NCBI RefSeq assembly: GCF_002211785.1
Contig: NZ_CP022132.1
Location: 1,240,001 to 1,304,000, forward strand
DNA length: 64,000 bases
DNA from: Francisella halioticida
GTDB taxonomy: Bacteria > Pseudomonadota > Gammaproteobacteria > Francisellales > Francisellaceae
Direction of reading: 5' to 3'
The position numbers were made by a program, and so were the translations under genes. Every line of letters starts with the position of its first letter. The first letter of the stretch is position 1. The notes under the pieces are model-generated. The model was not told the DNA's origin, did not search any database, and saw only the letters and a program-made list of their open reading frames with translations. Positions 56,538 to 64,000 of this stretch are shown here, piece after piece.

Positions 56538-57731
56538 CTAATCTTTTTTAACTGTTGATAATCTTAAACTAACTATTAATGAGATCAAAAAAGCTATTGG
56601 AAGAATCATTAATGCCATAGAAATATCTAAATCAAAACTATGAACTAATAAACCAACAATAATCGGTACAACAAAGCCTGACAACATTACTACAGTATTA
56701 TTAATACCAAAAAATATAGACTTTGGCTTCTCTGCTCTATAACTAGCTATAACTGTAAATGAAAGTGTTTGGCCTGCTGCTGCACAACCTATCAAGAATA
56801 ATAAAACCATACTTAAGGTCTCATTTAGCTGTAAAATAAGCAATAAAGAAACACAAATTAAGCCAAGTAGAGAAACTACTGCTAAAATATTTATCCTGTG
56901 TTTAAGCTTATCATACATAAAGCCAAAAGCGGGACTTCCTATCCCTAATCCAAACCAAAGAAAAGCAATCGTATAAGAGGCTTGAGTTACACTAAGACCT
57001 TTACTTTCTAATAATGTCACACCCCAAATAGCACCTAAAGTAGGTATAGTACAATAAACAAAAAACGCATATAGATAAATAGTATTTAATTTTTTGTTTA
57101 ATAAATTATCTTTTATATCACTTGTAAATTCATTTTTACTTAAAGTTTGACTATTTTTAGGGCTTTCTTTAACAATAAGTATAATCAAGACTGATAATAT
57201 GATTCCTATAACAGCAGCAATAAATATAACTAGTCTCCAGCTATTTAGGTAGCTAACAAAGAATAATAATGGGCCCCCTGCTAAAATTGGCCCCATTGTA
57301 CCTAATATCTGAGTTGAACCAGAAAGAATTCCTATATATCGCATAGGAAACCATTGTGTCGATATTATTAGTAGACCTAAAAAGCCAAAAGCAGCCCCAA
57401 CTCCCATTAAGCATCTTGCAAAAATTGCAATACCTAAGTTAGGTGTAATTGAGAAAAATAAAGCTCCTAGTGAACAGGTTATAGCAGCAAAAAACAATGA
57501 TTTTTTAATTCCAAACTTATCAAAAATAAAACCAACAGGTACTTGTAATAGCGAATAACATAAATAAAAAGCCCCTCCAAATAAAGAAAAACTAAAAGCT
57601 GTAGCATGAAAACTATTAACAATATCTTGATGCAAAGAATTTGGCAGTACCCTCAAGAAAAATTCATAAAAGAAAAACATAGCTCCAATAAGCCATATTG
57701 TGCAAGCTCTAAGATAATATTTTGAATTCAT
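56538..57731 (-). CDS. MFS transporter, Pht-like
   Basis: A 397-residue major facilitator. AMFFFYEFFLRVLPNSLHQD in segment 1, PVGFIFDKFGIKKSLFF after segment 2, and ARCLMGVGAAFGFLGLL in segment 4 make it a close relative of the gene at 42306-43586 and a member of the Pht-like group. It ends 12 bases before ruvA on the same strand, so it splits the ruvC-ruvA pair and may be cotranscribed with ruvA. The substrate is unknown. Confidence 0.87.
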   Translation of the reverse strand: MNSKYYLRACTIWLIGAMFFFYEFFLRVLPNSLHQDIVNSFHATAFSFSLFGGAFYLCYSLLQVPVGFIFDKFGIKKSLFFAAITCSLGALFFSITPNLGIAIFARCLMGVGAAFGFLGLLIISTQWFPMRYIGILSGSTQILGTMGPILAGGPLLFFVSYLNSWRLVIFIAAVIGIILSVLIILIVKESPKNSQTLSKNEFTSDIKDNLLNKKLNTIYLYAFFVYCTIPTLGAIWGVTLLESKGLSVTQASYTIAFLWFGLGIGSPAFGFMYDKLKHRINILAVVSLLGLICVSLLLILQLNETLSMVLLFLIGCAAAGQTLSFTVIASYRAEKPKSIFFGINNTVVMLSGFVVPIIVGLLVHSFDLDISMALMILPIAFLISLIVSLRLSTVKKD

Positions 57732-57796
57732 AATAAACTAATTTTTATTTTAATAACGCAATTATAAGCACTGAAGAGTATATAAACAAATATTTT

Positions 57797-57820
57797 GTTT
57801 ATTAGTTTATTAGTTTATTT
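57797..57820. repeat. Three 8-bp GTTTATTA-type tandem units
   Basis: GTTTATTA, GTTTATTA and GTTTATTT are consecutive in the 208-base gap between ruvC and the MFS gene. It may be a simple AT-rich repeat without function; nothing else is recognised in the gap. Confidence 0.6.
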
Positions 57821-57939
57821 TTTATTAGGACTTTTGATGTGTAGTAATCTCTTCCACCTATCAGCGGAATCTCAAATACTATATAATATCGAAATGTTAA
57901 AGTATTACCTTAGGTCAGAATCAACTATTTATTTTCAAT

Positions 57940-58455
57940 TTATTTAATTCTTTTTTGAGCTACTCTGCTTGCTCCAGAAATTTTTGCTAAAGATCTACTA
58001 CTATGATAGTGACATATTGCAATTGCAAGAGCATCTGCTGCATCTTCAGGTGGTTTCTTACTTAGTCCTAATAGAGACTGCACCATATGTTGAACTTGAG
58101 ATTTAGCAGCACCTCCAGTTCCAACAACCGATTGCTTAATTTGTTTTGCCGAATATTCACTGACTTCTAAATTATTTATTGCTAAAGTACACATCGCCAC
58201 ACCTCTAGCTTGACCTAGTTTTATAGCTCCCATAGGATTTTGATACATAAAAATTTGCTCTATTGCTGATTCAGTTGGGGCATATATATCTATAACCCCC
58301 GTTATACCATCAGCAATTTGCTTTAGTCGTCTAGCTGTTGCTGTTTCTGTAATACGAATACAACCACTAGCAACATAATATATTTTATTAGCTTGAACCT
58401 TTATAACCCCAAACCCTGTTATTCTTGAGCCTGGGTCAATACCAAGTATTACCAT
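57940..58455 (-). CDS. ruvC: Crossover junction endodeoxyribonuclease RuvC
   Basis: RuvC resolves Holliday junctions by paired cuts. The 171 residues carry the RNase H-like core with the catalytic acids: Asp7 in GIDPGSRI, a Glu in ESAIEQIFM near residue 64-67, and the C-terminal pair in [15 protein letters not shown]. The conserved GQARGVAM and [11 protein letters not shown] follow the family order. Its start overlaps the acetyltransferase stop by seven bases. Confidence 0.97.
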   Translation of the reverse strand: MVILGIDPGSRITGFGVIKVQANKIYYVASGCIRITETATARRLKQIADGITGVIDIYAPTESAIEQIFMYQNPMGAIKLGQARGVAMCTLAINNLEVSEYSAKQIKQSVVGTGGAAKSQVQHMVQSLLGLSKKPPEDAADALAIAICHYHSSRSLAKISGASRVAQKRIK

Positions 58456-59054
58456 ACAAAATCTTCAAATTTTTTATCTAACTTTTTAATCATATAACTC
58501 TTTATATTCTCCCATGTTTTACATGTAACACTAAAAAGTTCTGAATCTCTAAGCCTAGTGCCATTTTTTACTAACATATGAGAAAGTAGTTTTACTTCAT
58601 AGTTTAACCCAACACCATTCATTGCATGAAAAGATTTTAAATTATTTGAATCAGTCTTTAAGTAAACTCTATTTAACTTAATCTCTTCTATTAAAAATTT
58701 AAAAAGATAATATTTAAATAATAAATTATATCCTGTTCCTTGGTATTGTTTATCAATCCAAGTCATACCCACTTCAAGATTCTTATGAAAATCATCAATA
58801 TTAAATAGACATGTTATACCAAAGATTTTATCATCTAGATTATCTATTAAGCTTAACATTATTAATTTCCTATCCTCTTGCAAGGACAATTTCTGTGATT
58901 TATAATCCTCAAAATCAACATAGTCTTCAGGAAACCATTTGAGTTGTTCACTATCAAAACAATTATGTAGGTCATTAAAATCGCTATCTTGATAAGCTCT
59001 AATACTTATTAAATTAGCCTTAATATTAGTTTTAATAAGATTATCAAAAAGCAT
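58449..59054 (-). CDS. GNAT family N-acetyltransferase (RimJ/RimL-like)
   Basis: A 201-residue protein. [18 protein letters not shown]-like beginning (residues 16-33), [20 protein letters not shown] near residue 92 (the acetyl-CoA loop, with Q-G-T-G) and [20 protein letters not shown] near 125 match the RimJ/RimL type of GNAT enzyme. The target is unknown; ribosomal or other protein N-termini are typical for the group. It overlaps ruvC by seven bases and follows yebC by three, so it belongs to the yebC-ruvC unit. Confidence 0.82.
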   Translation of the reverse strand: MLFDNLIKTNIKANLISIRAYQDSDFNDLHNCFDSEQLKWFPEDYVDFEDYKSQKLSLQEDRKLIMLSLIDNLDDKIFGITCLFNIDDFHKNLEVGMTWIDKQYQGTGYNLLFKYYLFKFLIEEIKLNRVYLKTDSNNLKSFHAMNGVGLNYEVKLLSHMLVKNGTRLRDSELFSVTCKTWENIKSYMIKKLDKKFEDFVW

Positions 59055-59057
59055 AAA

Positions 59058-59804
59058 TTAACTAAGTTGTTCCATTAACTTTTGAGTGAAATTAGCATTC
59101 GAATATACATTTTGCACATCATCAAGATCTTCTAATTTATCAATTAAGTTCATAACTTTTTCAGCAGTTTCAACATCTAATTCCGCTTTTGTCTCAGCAT
59201 CAAATGTAACTTCTGCACTCTCAGAATTAAAACCTTTCTCAATTAAAGCTTCTTGAACATCTGAAAAATCTTGAGTATCCGTGATTACATCAATACTGCC
59301 ATCGTCATGTGTAATAACATCTTCAGCACCAACTTCTAGTGCCACTTCCATAAGCTGATCCTCATCAATTTCTGGTGCAAAAGATATAACACCTCTTTTA
59401 GTAAACATATATGCTACTGAGCCATCTGTACCTAAATTACCACCACTCTTTGAAAAAGCGTGACGAACCTCACCAACCGTACGATTACGATTATCTGTCA
59501 TACAATCAACCATTATAGCTACGCCACTTGGACCATACCCTTCGTAGCGTACTTCTTCAACATTATCGCTATCATCACCGCCAGCACCTTTAAGTACAGC
59601 GCGTTCAATAGTATCTTTGTTCATATTGTTTGCCAAAGCCATGGCTATTGCTGCCCTAAGCCTTGGATTAGAATCTTTATCGCCACCTCCAAGTCTTGCT
59701 GCAACAGTAATTTCTCTGATTAATTTAGTAAAGATTTTGCCTCGTTTTGCATCTTCTTTTGCTTTTTTATGCTTAATATTAGCCCATTTACTATGACCTG
59801 CCAT
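59058..59804 (-). CDS. yebC: YebC/PmpR family protein
   Basis: YebC proteins are described as transcription regulators and, more recently, as translation factors aiding proline-rich stretches. The 248 residues begin with the signature [20 protein letters not shown] and contain [56 protein letters not shown] and [20 protein letters not shown], all in family order. It is the first gene of the yebC-GNAT-ruvC unit. No lesion is seen. Confidence 0.96.
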   Translation of the reverse strand: MAGHSKWANIKHKKAKEDAKRGKIFTKLIREITVAARLGGGDKDSNPRLRAAIAMALANNMNKDTIERAVLKGAGGDDSDNVEEVRYEGYGPSGVAIMVDCMTDNRNRTVGEVRHAFSKSGGNLGTDGSVAYMFTKRGVISFAPEIDEDQLMEVALEVGAEDVITHDDGSIDVITDTQDFSDVQEALIEKGFNSESAEVTFDAETKAELDVETAEKVMNLIDKLEDLDDVQNVYSNANFTQKLMEQLS

Positions 59805-59824
59805 TTTTATACCTTTATTAACAC

Positions 59825-60484
59825 TTAAATATAACTAACTATTTTTTCTACCAACTTCTCAATACCTTGTGATGCTTCTAACATACTTTTAGCACACATA
59901 TAAGCAGGAGTTGATATTACTTTAACACCTTCATCAACACAAATATCAGTTGCATCCATAAGTACAGCCTCAGCACCTTTTTTCTCTAAAATAGCTAAAG
60001 TATTTGGATCTGTACCAACAGTAACTTTTGTACCTTCTGGATATACCAAAGGTATCATCAATGGTGCTATACATATATAACCTGCGGGCTTATCTGCTAA
60101 ATAAAATGCTCTTGCAAAAGTTAAAACTTCTTCATCCATCTTATAACTTTCATCCCCTACAAAAGCAAAATCCATAATGTTCTTTGCAGCCCCAAATCCT
60201 CCAGGAAAAATCACTGCATCATAATCATCACTATCAGCTTCTGCTATATCTATAACATTTCCTCTTGTTATACGAGCAGACTCTTCTAGTATGTTACGTA
60301 GAGATGCTTTATTATCAACAGACTGATGTAAGTGATTAATTACATGTTTTTGATTTTTATTTAAAGCGACTCCTTGCCACTCTAAAGCATTTTTTTCTAA
60401 AGCTAATATAGTCAATACAGTTTCGTATATTTCTGAACCATCAAGATATCCACATCCAGATAATACTACCGCTACTTTTGCCAT
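59825..60484 (-). CDS. elbB: ElbB (DJ-1/PfpI-superfamily glyoxalase)
   Basis: A 219-residue member of the DJ-1/PfpI fold, close to E. coli ElbB, a glyoxalase-type protein linked to isoprenoid synthesis. [20 protein letters not shown] at residues 6-25 and [20 protein letters not shown] near residue 88 are characteristic; the nucleophile-elbow cysteine is in [10 protein letters not shown]. It stands between lipA (28 bases) and yebC (21 bases) on the same strand and is likely cotranscribed. Confidence 0.93.
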   Translation of the reverse strand: MAKVAVVLSGCGYLDGSEIYETVLTILALEKNALEWQGVALNKNQKHVINHLHQSVDNKASLRNILEESARITRGNVIDIAEADSDDYDAVIFPGGFGAAKNIMDFAFVGDESYKMDEEVLTFARAFYLADKPAGYICIAPLMIPLVYPEGTKVTVGTDPNTLAILEKKGAEAVLMDATDICVDEGVKVISTPAYMCAKSMLEASQGIEKLVEKIVSYI

Positions 60485-60511
60485 TTTATTTCACCTTTAT
60501 TTATTTTGATT

Positions 60512-61495
60512 TTACAAATCTAGATTATTTCTTTTAAAAACTCTGTCTGCTCTGTAACTTGATCTAACCATTGGTCCAGATGCTACTTCTAAGAAGCCTT
60601 TTTCTAAACCAATCTTACGATATTCTTCAAACTGTTGTGGAGTTACAAATCTCTCTACACTTAAGTGATGTCTGGTTGGCTGCATATATTGTCCTAGAGT
60701 TATTATATCTACTCCAGCCTTTCTAACATCATCCATTGTTTGATAAATTTCTTCATCAGTCTCTCCAAGTCCAACCATAATACTAGTTTTAGTTAAAACT
60801 TTAGGTGACTTTTCTTTGACATATCTCAAAAAGTCTAATGTCTGCATATATCCAGCTCTAGGGTCACGTACTGGATGAGTCAAGCGTTCGACAGTCTCTA
60901 TGTTTTGAGCGATCACATCCACCTTAGTATTGATAATTTTATCAACATTCTCTTTAACTCCGGCAAAATCTGGAGTCAAAGCTTCTACTTTAATATTTTC
61001 ATCAACATTTTTTATAGCTATAATGGTCTCTGCATAGTGTCCAGCACCTCCATCTTCTAAATCGTCACGATCTACTGATGTAAGCACCACATATTCTAGA
61101 TTCATTAATTTAACACTTTCTGCTGTATTTTCAGGTTCATCTTTATCAAGCCATCCTTTGGGATTTCCTGTATCAACAGAGCAAAACTTACAAGCCCTAG
61201 TACACACAGCACCCATTAGCATAATTGTTGCTGTGCCATGTGACCAACACTCATTTATATTAGGACATTTGGCCTCTTCACAAACTGTAGCTAATTTATG
61301 CTTTTTTGTAATAGATTTTACCTTTTGATATTCTTTAGAATCTTGCCTTTGTACTTTTAACCATTCTGGCTTACGTACTTGTACAGAGTTTTCTTTTTTA
61401 TTTCTAATACCATCTTTTACAGCGTGGAAGCCATGATCAGTTGTATACTTATTGCCACTTTCAACCTTTATTTTTATACTAGATATTTCTTTCAT
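60512..61495 (-). CDS. lipA: Lipoyl synthase
   Basis: LipA inserts two sulfur atoms into the octanoyl chain on lipoate-dependent enzymes, using radical SAM chemistry. The 327-residue protein has both cluster motifs: the auxiliary cluster [13 protein letters not shown] near residue 92 and the radical [14 protein letters not shown] near 118. Further conserved stretches are [39 protein letters not shown] and the C-terminal [11 protein letters not shown] with the essential serine. It is complete. 2-Oxoacid dehydrogenases served by it feed the SucCD step. Confidence 0.97.
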   Translation of the reverse strand: MKEISSIKIKVESGNKYTTDHGFHAVKDGIRNKKENSVQVRKPEWLKVQRQDSKEYQKVKSITKKHKLATVCEEAKCPNINECWSHGTATIMLMGAVCTRACKFCSVDTGNPKGWLDKDEPENTAESVKLMNLEYVVLTSVDRDDLEDGGAGHYAETIIAIKNVDENIKVEALTPDFAGVKENVDKIINTKVDVIAQNIETVERLTHPVRDPRAGYMQTLDFLRYVKEKSPKVLTKTSIMVGLGETDEEIYQTMDDVRKAGVDIITLGQYMQPTRHHLSVERFVTPQQFEEYRKIGLEKGFLEVASGPMVRSSYRADRVFKRNNLDL

Positions 61496-61614
61496 AATAT
61501 TTACAGAATATTTGATAGGACTATAATTTTTAGTACATTATAAAATATTAAGTACTAATTATAAATATTTAGTTTGATATTATACTATATAGTAAATATT
61601 ATTCAGCAATAAGT

Positions 61615-61660
61615 TTGAACATATAATAAAAAATCATTATACTCTTGTATGGATATACAA
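61615..61660 (+). promoter_or_regulatory. Promoter of the ferritin gene with an overlapping palindrome
   Basis: TTGAAC (61615-61620) and TATACT (61638-61643) are 17 bases apart. TTGTAT-GGAT-ATACAA (61645-61660) follows directly at the expected transcription start and could be an operator. AAGGAACGAG is the ribosome site at 61665-61674. Confidence 0.6.
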
Positions 61661-61679
61661 AAATAAGGAACGAGTAATT

Positions 61680-62183
61680 ATGATATCAAAAAAATTGTTA
61701 AACGCACTAAATGAACAACTTAACTATGAACTTGAATCTGCAAATATATATTTAGCTATGGCAGGATATACTGAAGATCTAGGATTAGGCGGTTTTACTA
61801 ATTGGTTTATGGCTCAGTATGAAGAAGAAGTTTTTCATGCTAAAAAAATTATGAGATTCGTAAATGATAAAAATGGCCGTATAAAAATAAGAGCTATCGC
61901 AGCGCCTCAAAATGAGTTCAAATCTCTACTTGATGCATTCGAAAAAACACTTGAGCATGAAATAGAAGTTACAAAGAAATTTTATGACTTAATGGATCTT
62001 GCTTTAGAAGAAAAAGAACATTCAACTAAAAACTTCCTACAATGGTTTGTTGATGAGCAAGTGGAAGAAGAAGCTACTGTTTGTGATATGATTAATAAAA
62101 TTAAACTTGTTAAAGATAGCGGCCTATACTTGCTTGATCAAGAAGCTGCTAAAAGAACTTTCAAATCTCCTACAGCTATATAA
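61680..62183 (+). CDS. ftn: Ferritin (non-heme iron storage)
   Basis: A 167-residue bacterial ferritin that oxidises Fe2+ and stores iron in a 24-subunit shell. The ferroxidase ligands are visible: Glu18 in LNYELESANIYLAMAGY, the EEEVFHAKK pair near residue 50, and the Glu residues of TLEHEIEVTKKF and of WFVDEQVEEEATV. It lacks the heme-binding methionine pattern of bacterioferritin. It has its own promoter and ribosome site (AAGGAACGAG) and converges on the POT transporter. Confidence 0.95.
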   Translation: MISKKLLNALNEQLNYELESANIYLAMAGYTEDLGLGGFTNWFMAQYEEEVFHAKKIMRFVNDKNGRIKIRAIAAPQNEFKSLLDAFEKTLEHEIEVTKKFYDLMDLALEEKEHSTKNFLQWFVDEQVEEEATVCDMINKIKLVKDSGLYLLDQEAAKRTFKSPTAI

Positions 62184-62187
62184 AAGC

Positions 62188-63660
62188 TTATACAAAATCT
62201 ATATTTCTATTTCTCATAAATTTTACCATTGCAAATGTCATAACACATATAACAAAGCCAATTACTAATATTACAGTTCCCATATCTAGAAAATAATTTT
62301 GATATATTGAGGCGCTTGTAAGAACTGATACCCCATCTTTTGGTAAGGCAACAACCTGGTTTACTAAACCTGTTATTGAATTAGATAATGACATTGCGAT
62401 ATACCAAGCTCCCATTGCAAATCCCATAGTTTTAGAATCACAATATATTCCAATCATGCTTAAACCAATAGCACTTACAAATAGTTCTGCTATTGAAGAT
62501 AAAACAAAAGTAAGTCCTATATAATTACCGTTTATAATACCTGTTGAAGTATTATAAAAAGCATAATATAAAATTAGCATAGAAATAGCTGCTAATAACA
62601 CTCCAACAGCAAATTGATATGGTATGTAAAATCTTGGTATGAGTGGATAAATTTTAATTAATGCCATTCCACCAAATATTATTATAATTGGATTTATTAA
62701 GTTATAACTTGCTGGTTTTACTGTTAGATCTAAAAGGTTCAAGTCAGAATTATTTTTAGCTAGAAGTATTAATGTTGAACCCATCTGATTATAAACAACA
62801 AAAAATACTACGGCAATTACAATTAGAAATAACCCTATAACTTGTTTAATTCTTACTTCTGCTTTTAACCCTGTTACTGTCCTTAATAAAAAAGCCAATA
62901 AACAAACAATACTAATAGTAGCTAATATAACATTAGCCTGATTTGGAATTTGATAAAATATAAGTGTCAACACATAGGCAACTACTAAATATGAAATTAC
63001 TATAAGTTTTGATTTATATGGCAGAGGCCTTTTATCAATCTTATTAACAATATTATCATACATCTCAAAACGATAATAAAAATTTAAAGCAGCTATAGTC
63101 TTACCAACAAAAACTATCGCTAAAATTGCTAAAGCCCCATATTTATAGCCTATTAGTATTGGTGAAACTGTAAATGCTATTAAACTTCCCAGATTTATAG
63201 CTATATAAAATGAAGTCATAGCTCCTTTAGCTGCTTTAAAATCTGTACTGTATATTTTAGATACCATACCTGATGATGTTCCTAAAAATAAGGATGTGCT
63301 AGCAGGAATCAGAGCGTAAGAGAAAATAAAAAACTCATTTGTATATTTAACAAAAAAACCACTTAAGAAAATAAGTAAATAGCTAAATGCCATAAGTAAA
63401 CTACCGACAAGTATTGCTCTTCTTAATCCCAAATACTTATCTGCAATATATCCACCTATCATAAGTATAGCATATCCCATAGCCTGACTAACTCCTTGAA
63501 AAGAGTAAGCTTGATGCTCAGAAAAACCTAAACCATAGTTCGCTGTTGATTTAGTCAAATATAATATTAGAATAGATATAAGGCTATAAGTTGCAAACTG
63601 ACCCCAAAATGTAATAGCTGCGATTGTAAAACTTTGTTTAGATTTTAGATCTTTAAACAT
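62188..63660 (-). CDS. POT family proton-dependent peptide transporter
   Basis: A 490-residue major facilitator of the proton-dependent oligopeptide transporter family, with 12-14 membrane segments. FWGQFATYSLISILILYL in segment 1 and GGYIADKYLGLRRAILVGS in the loop after segment 2 match the family's first signature; FYIAINLGSLIAF near residue 155 matches the FYxxINxGSL signature and confirms the family. The usual ExxER motif of segment 1 is not evident (TFWGQFATYS), so it may be a divergent branch with atypical proton coupling. AGGAAACACT precedes the ATG. The stop is four bases from the ferritin stop. Confidence 0.88.
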   Translation of the reverse strand: MFKDLKSKQSFTIAAITFWGQFATYSLISILILYLTKSTANYGLGFSEHQAYSFQGVSQAMGYAILMIGGYIADKYLGLRRAILVGSLLMAFSYLLIFLSGFFVKYTNEFFIFSYALIPASTSLFLGTSSGMVSKIYSTDFKAAKGAMTSFYIAINLGSLIAFTVSPILIGYKYGALAILAIVFVGKTIAALNFYYRFEMYDNIVNKIDKRPLPYKSKLIVISYLVVAYVLTLIFYQIPNQANVILATISIVCLLAFLLRTVTGLKAEVRIKQVIGLFLIVIAVVFFVVYNQMGSTLILLAKNNSDLNLLDLTVKPASYNLINPIIIIFGGMALIKIYPLIPRFYIPYQFAVGVLLAAISMLILYYAFYNTSTGIINGNYIGLTFVLSSIAELFVSAIGLSMIGIYCDSKTMGFAMGAWYIAMSLSNSITGLVNQVVALPKDGVSVLTSASIYQNYFLDMGTVILVIGFVICVMTFAMVKFMRNRNIDFV

Positions 63661-63820
63661 AGTGTTTCCTAAAGATAATAAATTCTATATTAATATTTTT
63701 TTAGGTAAAAATAAAACACAAATTAACAAAATTTAATTTTTTTAACTTCGTATTGTTGTCCTAAACATCTTAATAAATGATATAATTACTCCTAGACATA
63801 AAATATACAAATGATTTGTT

Positions 63821-64000
63821 ATGAAAATATATTTGTACCATCATTGTCCTTATTGTATAAAAGTAAGATTAGTAGCAGATTTAAGCAAACTAGACTATGA
63901 AATAATATTTCTAGCAAATGATGATGAAAAATCTCATATAGATAGAATTGGTTCTAAGCAAGTACCATTCTTGGAAAAAGATGATGGAAGCTTTATTAAA
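63821..64000 (+). CDS. grxB: Glutaredoxin 2, C-terminus outside window
   Basis: The first 60 codons read MKIYLYHHCPYCIKVRLVAD, with the redox pair CPYC at residues 9-12, followed by SKQVPFLEKDDGSF, the glutaredoxin-2 pattern K-Q-V-P-x-L-x-K-D. The gene continues beyond 64000. TTGTCC (63756) and TATAAT (63781) are 19 bases apart and may be the promoter; there is no good ribosome site. Confidence 0.88.
   Translation, partial: MKIYLYHHCPYCIKVRLVADLSKLDYEIIFLANDDEKSHIDRIGSKQVPFLEKDDGSFIK

Overview
The window is AT-rich (roughly 30% GC by eye) gammaproteobacterial chromosome, most consistent with the genus Francisella. The supporting signs are a class A beta-lactamase of the FTU/FPH type, several Pht-like MFS transporters, the pilQ-aroK-aroB order, and a PutA without a DNA-binding domain. 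The number of insertion sequences and broken genes points to a host-adapted lineage in the philomiragia/noatunensis group. The species is inference; no rRNA gene is present to test it. No rRNA, tRNA or CRISPR array was seen.

Layout. 1-945: a partial membrane/AsmA-like protein. 1.1-3.4 kb: sucCD with a good upstream promoter. 3.4-9.2 kb: a decaying zone with a frameshifted thioredoxin-fold gene, a histidine acid phosphatase with two lesions, an intact AI-2E-type permease, an intact amino-acid permease, and a chimeric pseudogene made from a POT transporter start fused to a partial second copy of the AI-2E permease. 9.2-14.8 kb: nested mobile DNA, in which a Tn3-family transposon (tnpA, tnpR, 87-bp inverted repeats, 5-bp target duplication) sits inside an IS3-family element (here ISa) that itself abuts a fragment of a second IS3-type element (ISb). 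14.8-27.6 kb: an enolase-like remnant, galM, coaBC, an MFS and an APC transporter, putA, sdhE, a coiled-coil protein, aroB, aroK and the 3' end of pilQ. 27.6-28.9 kb: an intact second ISa that cuts pilQ. 28.9-30.8 kb: an ndh remnant, a structured non-coding stretch, a 16-bp tandem repeat and a broken potassium channel gene. 30.9-36.7 kb: sthA, pilD, a dsbC/G-like gene, bla, pth, ychF. 36.7-38.4 kb: a full ISb flanked by gene scraps. 38.4-46.2 kb: a CorC/HlyC-like protein, rplY, prs, a zinc-hydrolase homologue lacking its zinc ligands, two MFS transporters, an FMN reductase and a truncated Kef-type antiporter. 46.2-47.9 kb: a second ISb, inverted relative to the first and fused to a remnant of a third element (ISc). 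48.2-52.5 kb: a small sugar-acid catabolic cluster, a winged-helix regulator and an AEC transporter. 52.5-64 kb: a cytochrome b561-like protein, rmuC, two MFS genes, ruvA, ruvC, a GNAT enzyme, yebC, elbB, lipA, ferritin, a POT transporter and the start of grxB.

How it fits together. Central metabolism (sucCD, putA with sdhE, lipA, sthA) and DNA repair (ruvA, ruvC, rmuC) look intact. Many peripheral functions (type IV pilus secretin, K+ channel, Kef antiporter, acid phosphatase, NDH-2) are broken, mostly by IS insertion or single-base changes, as in recent niche restriction. I found no convincing new multi-gene system. The most informative features are the nested transposons, the IS-linked rearrangement at pilQ, the predicted pseudoenzyme at 41.3 kb, and the unidentified structured non-coding stretch near 29.4 kb.
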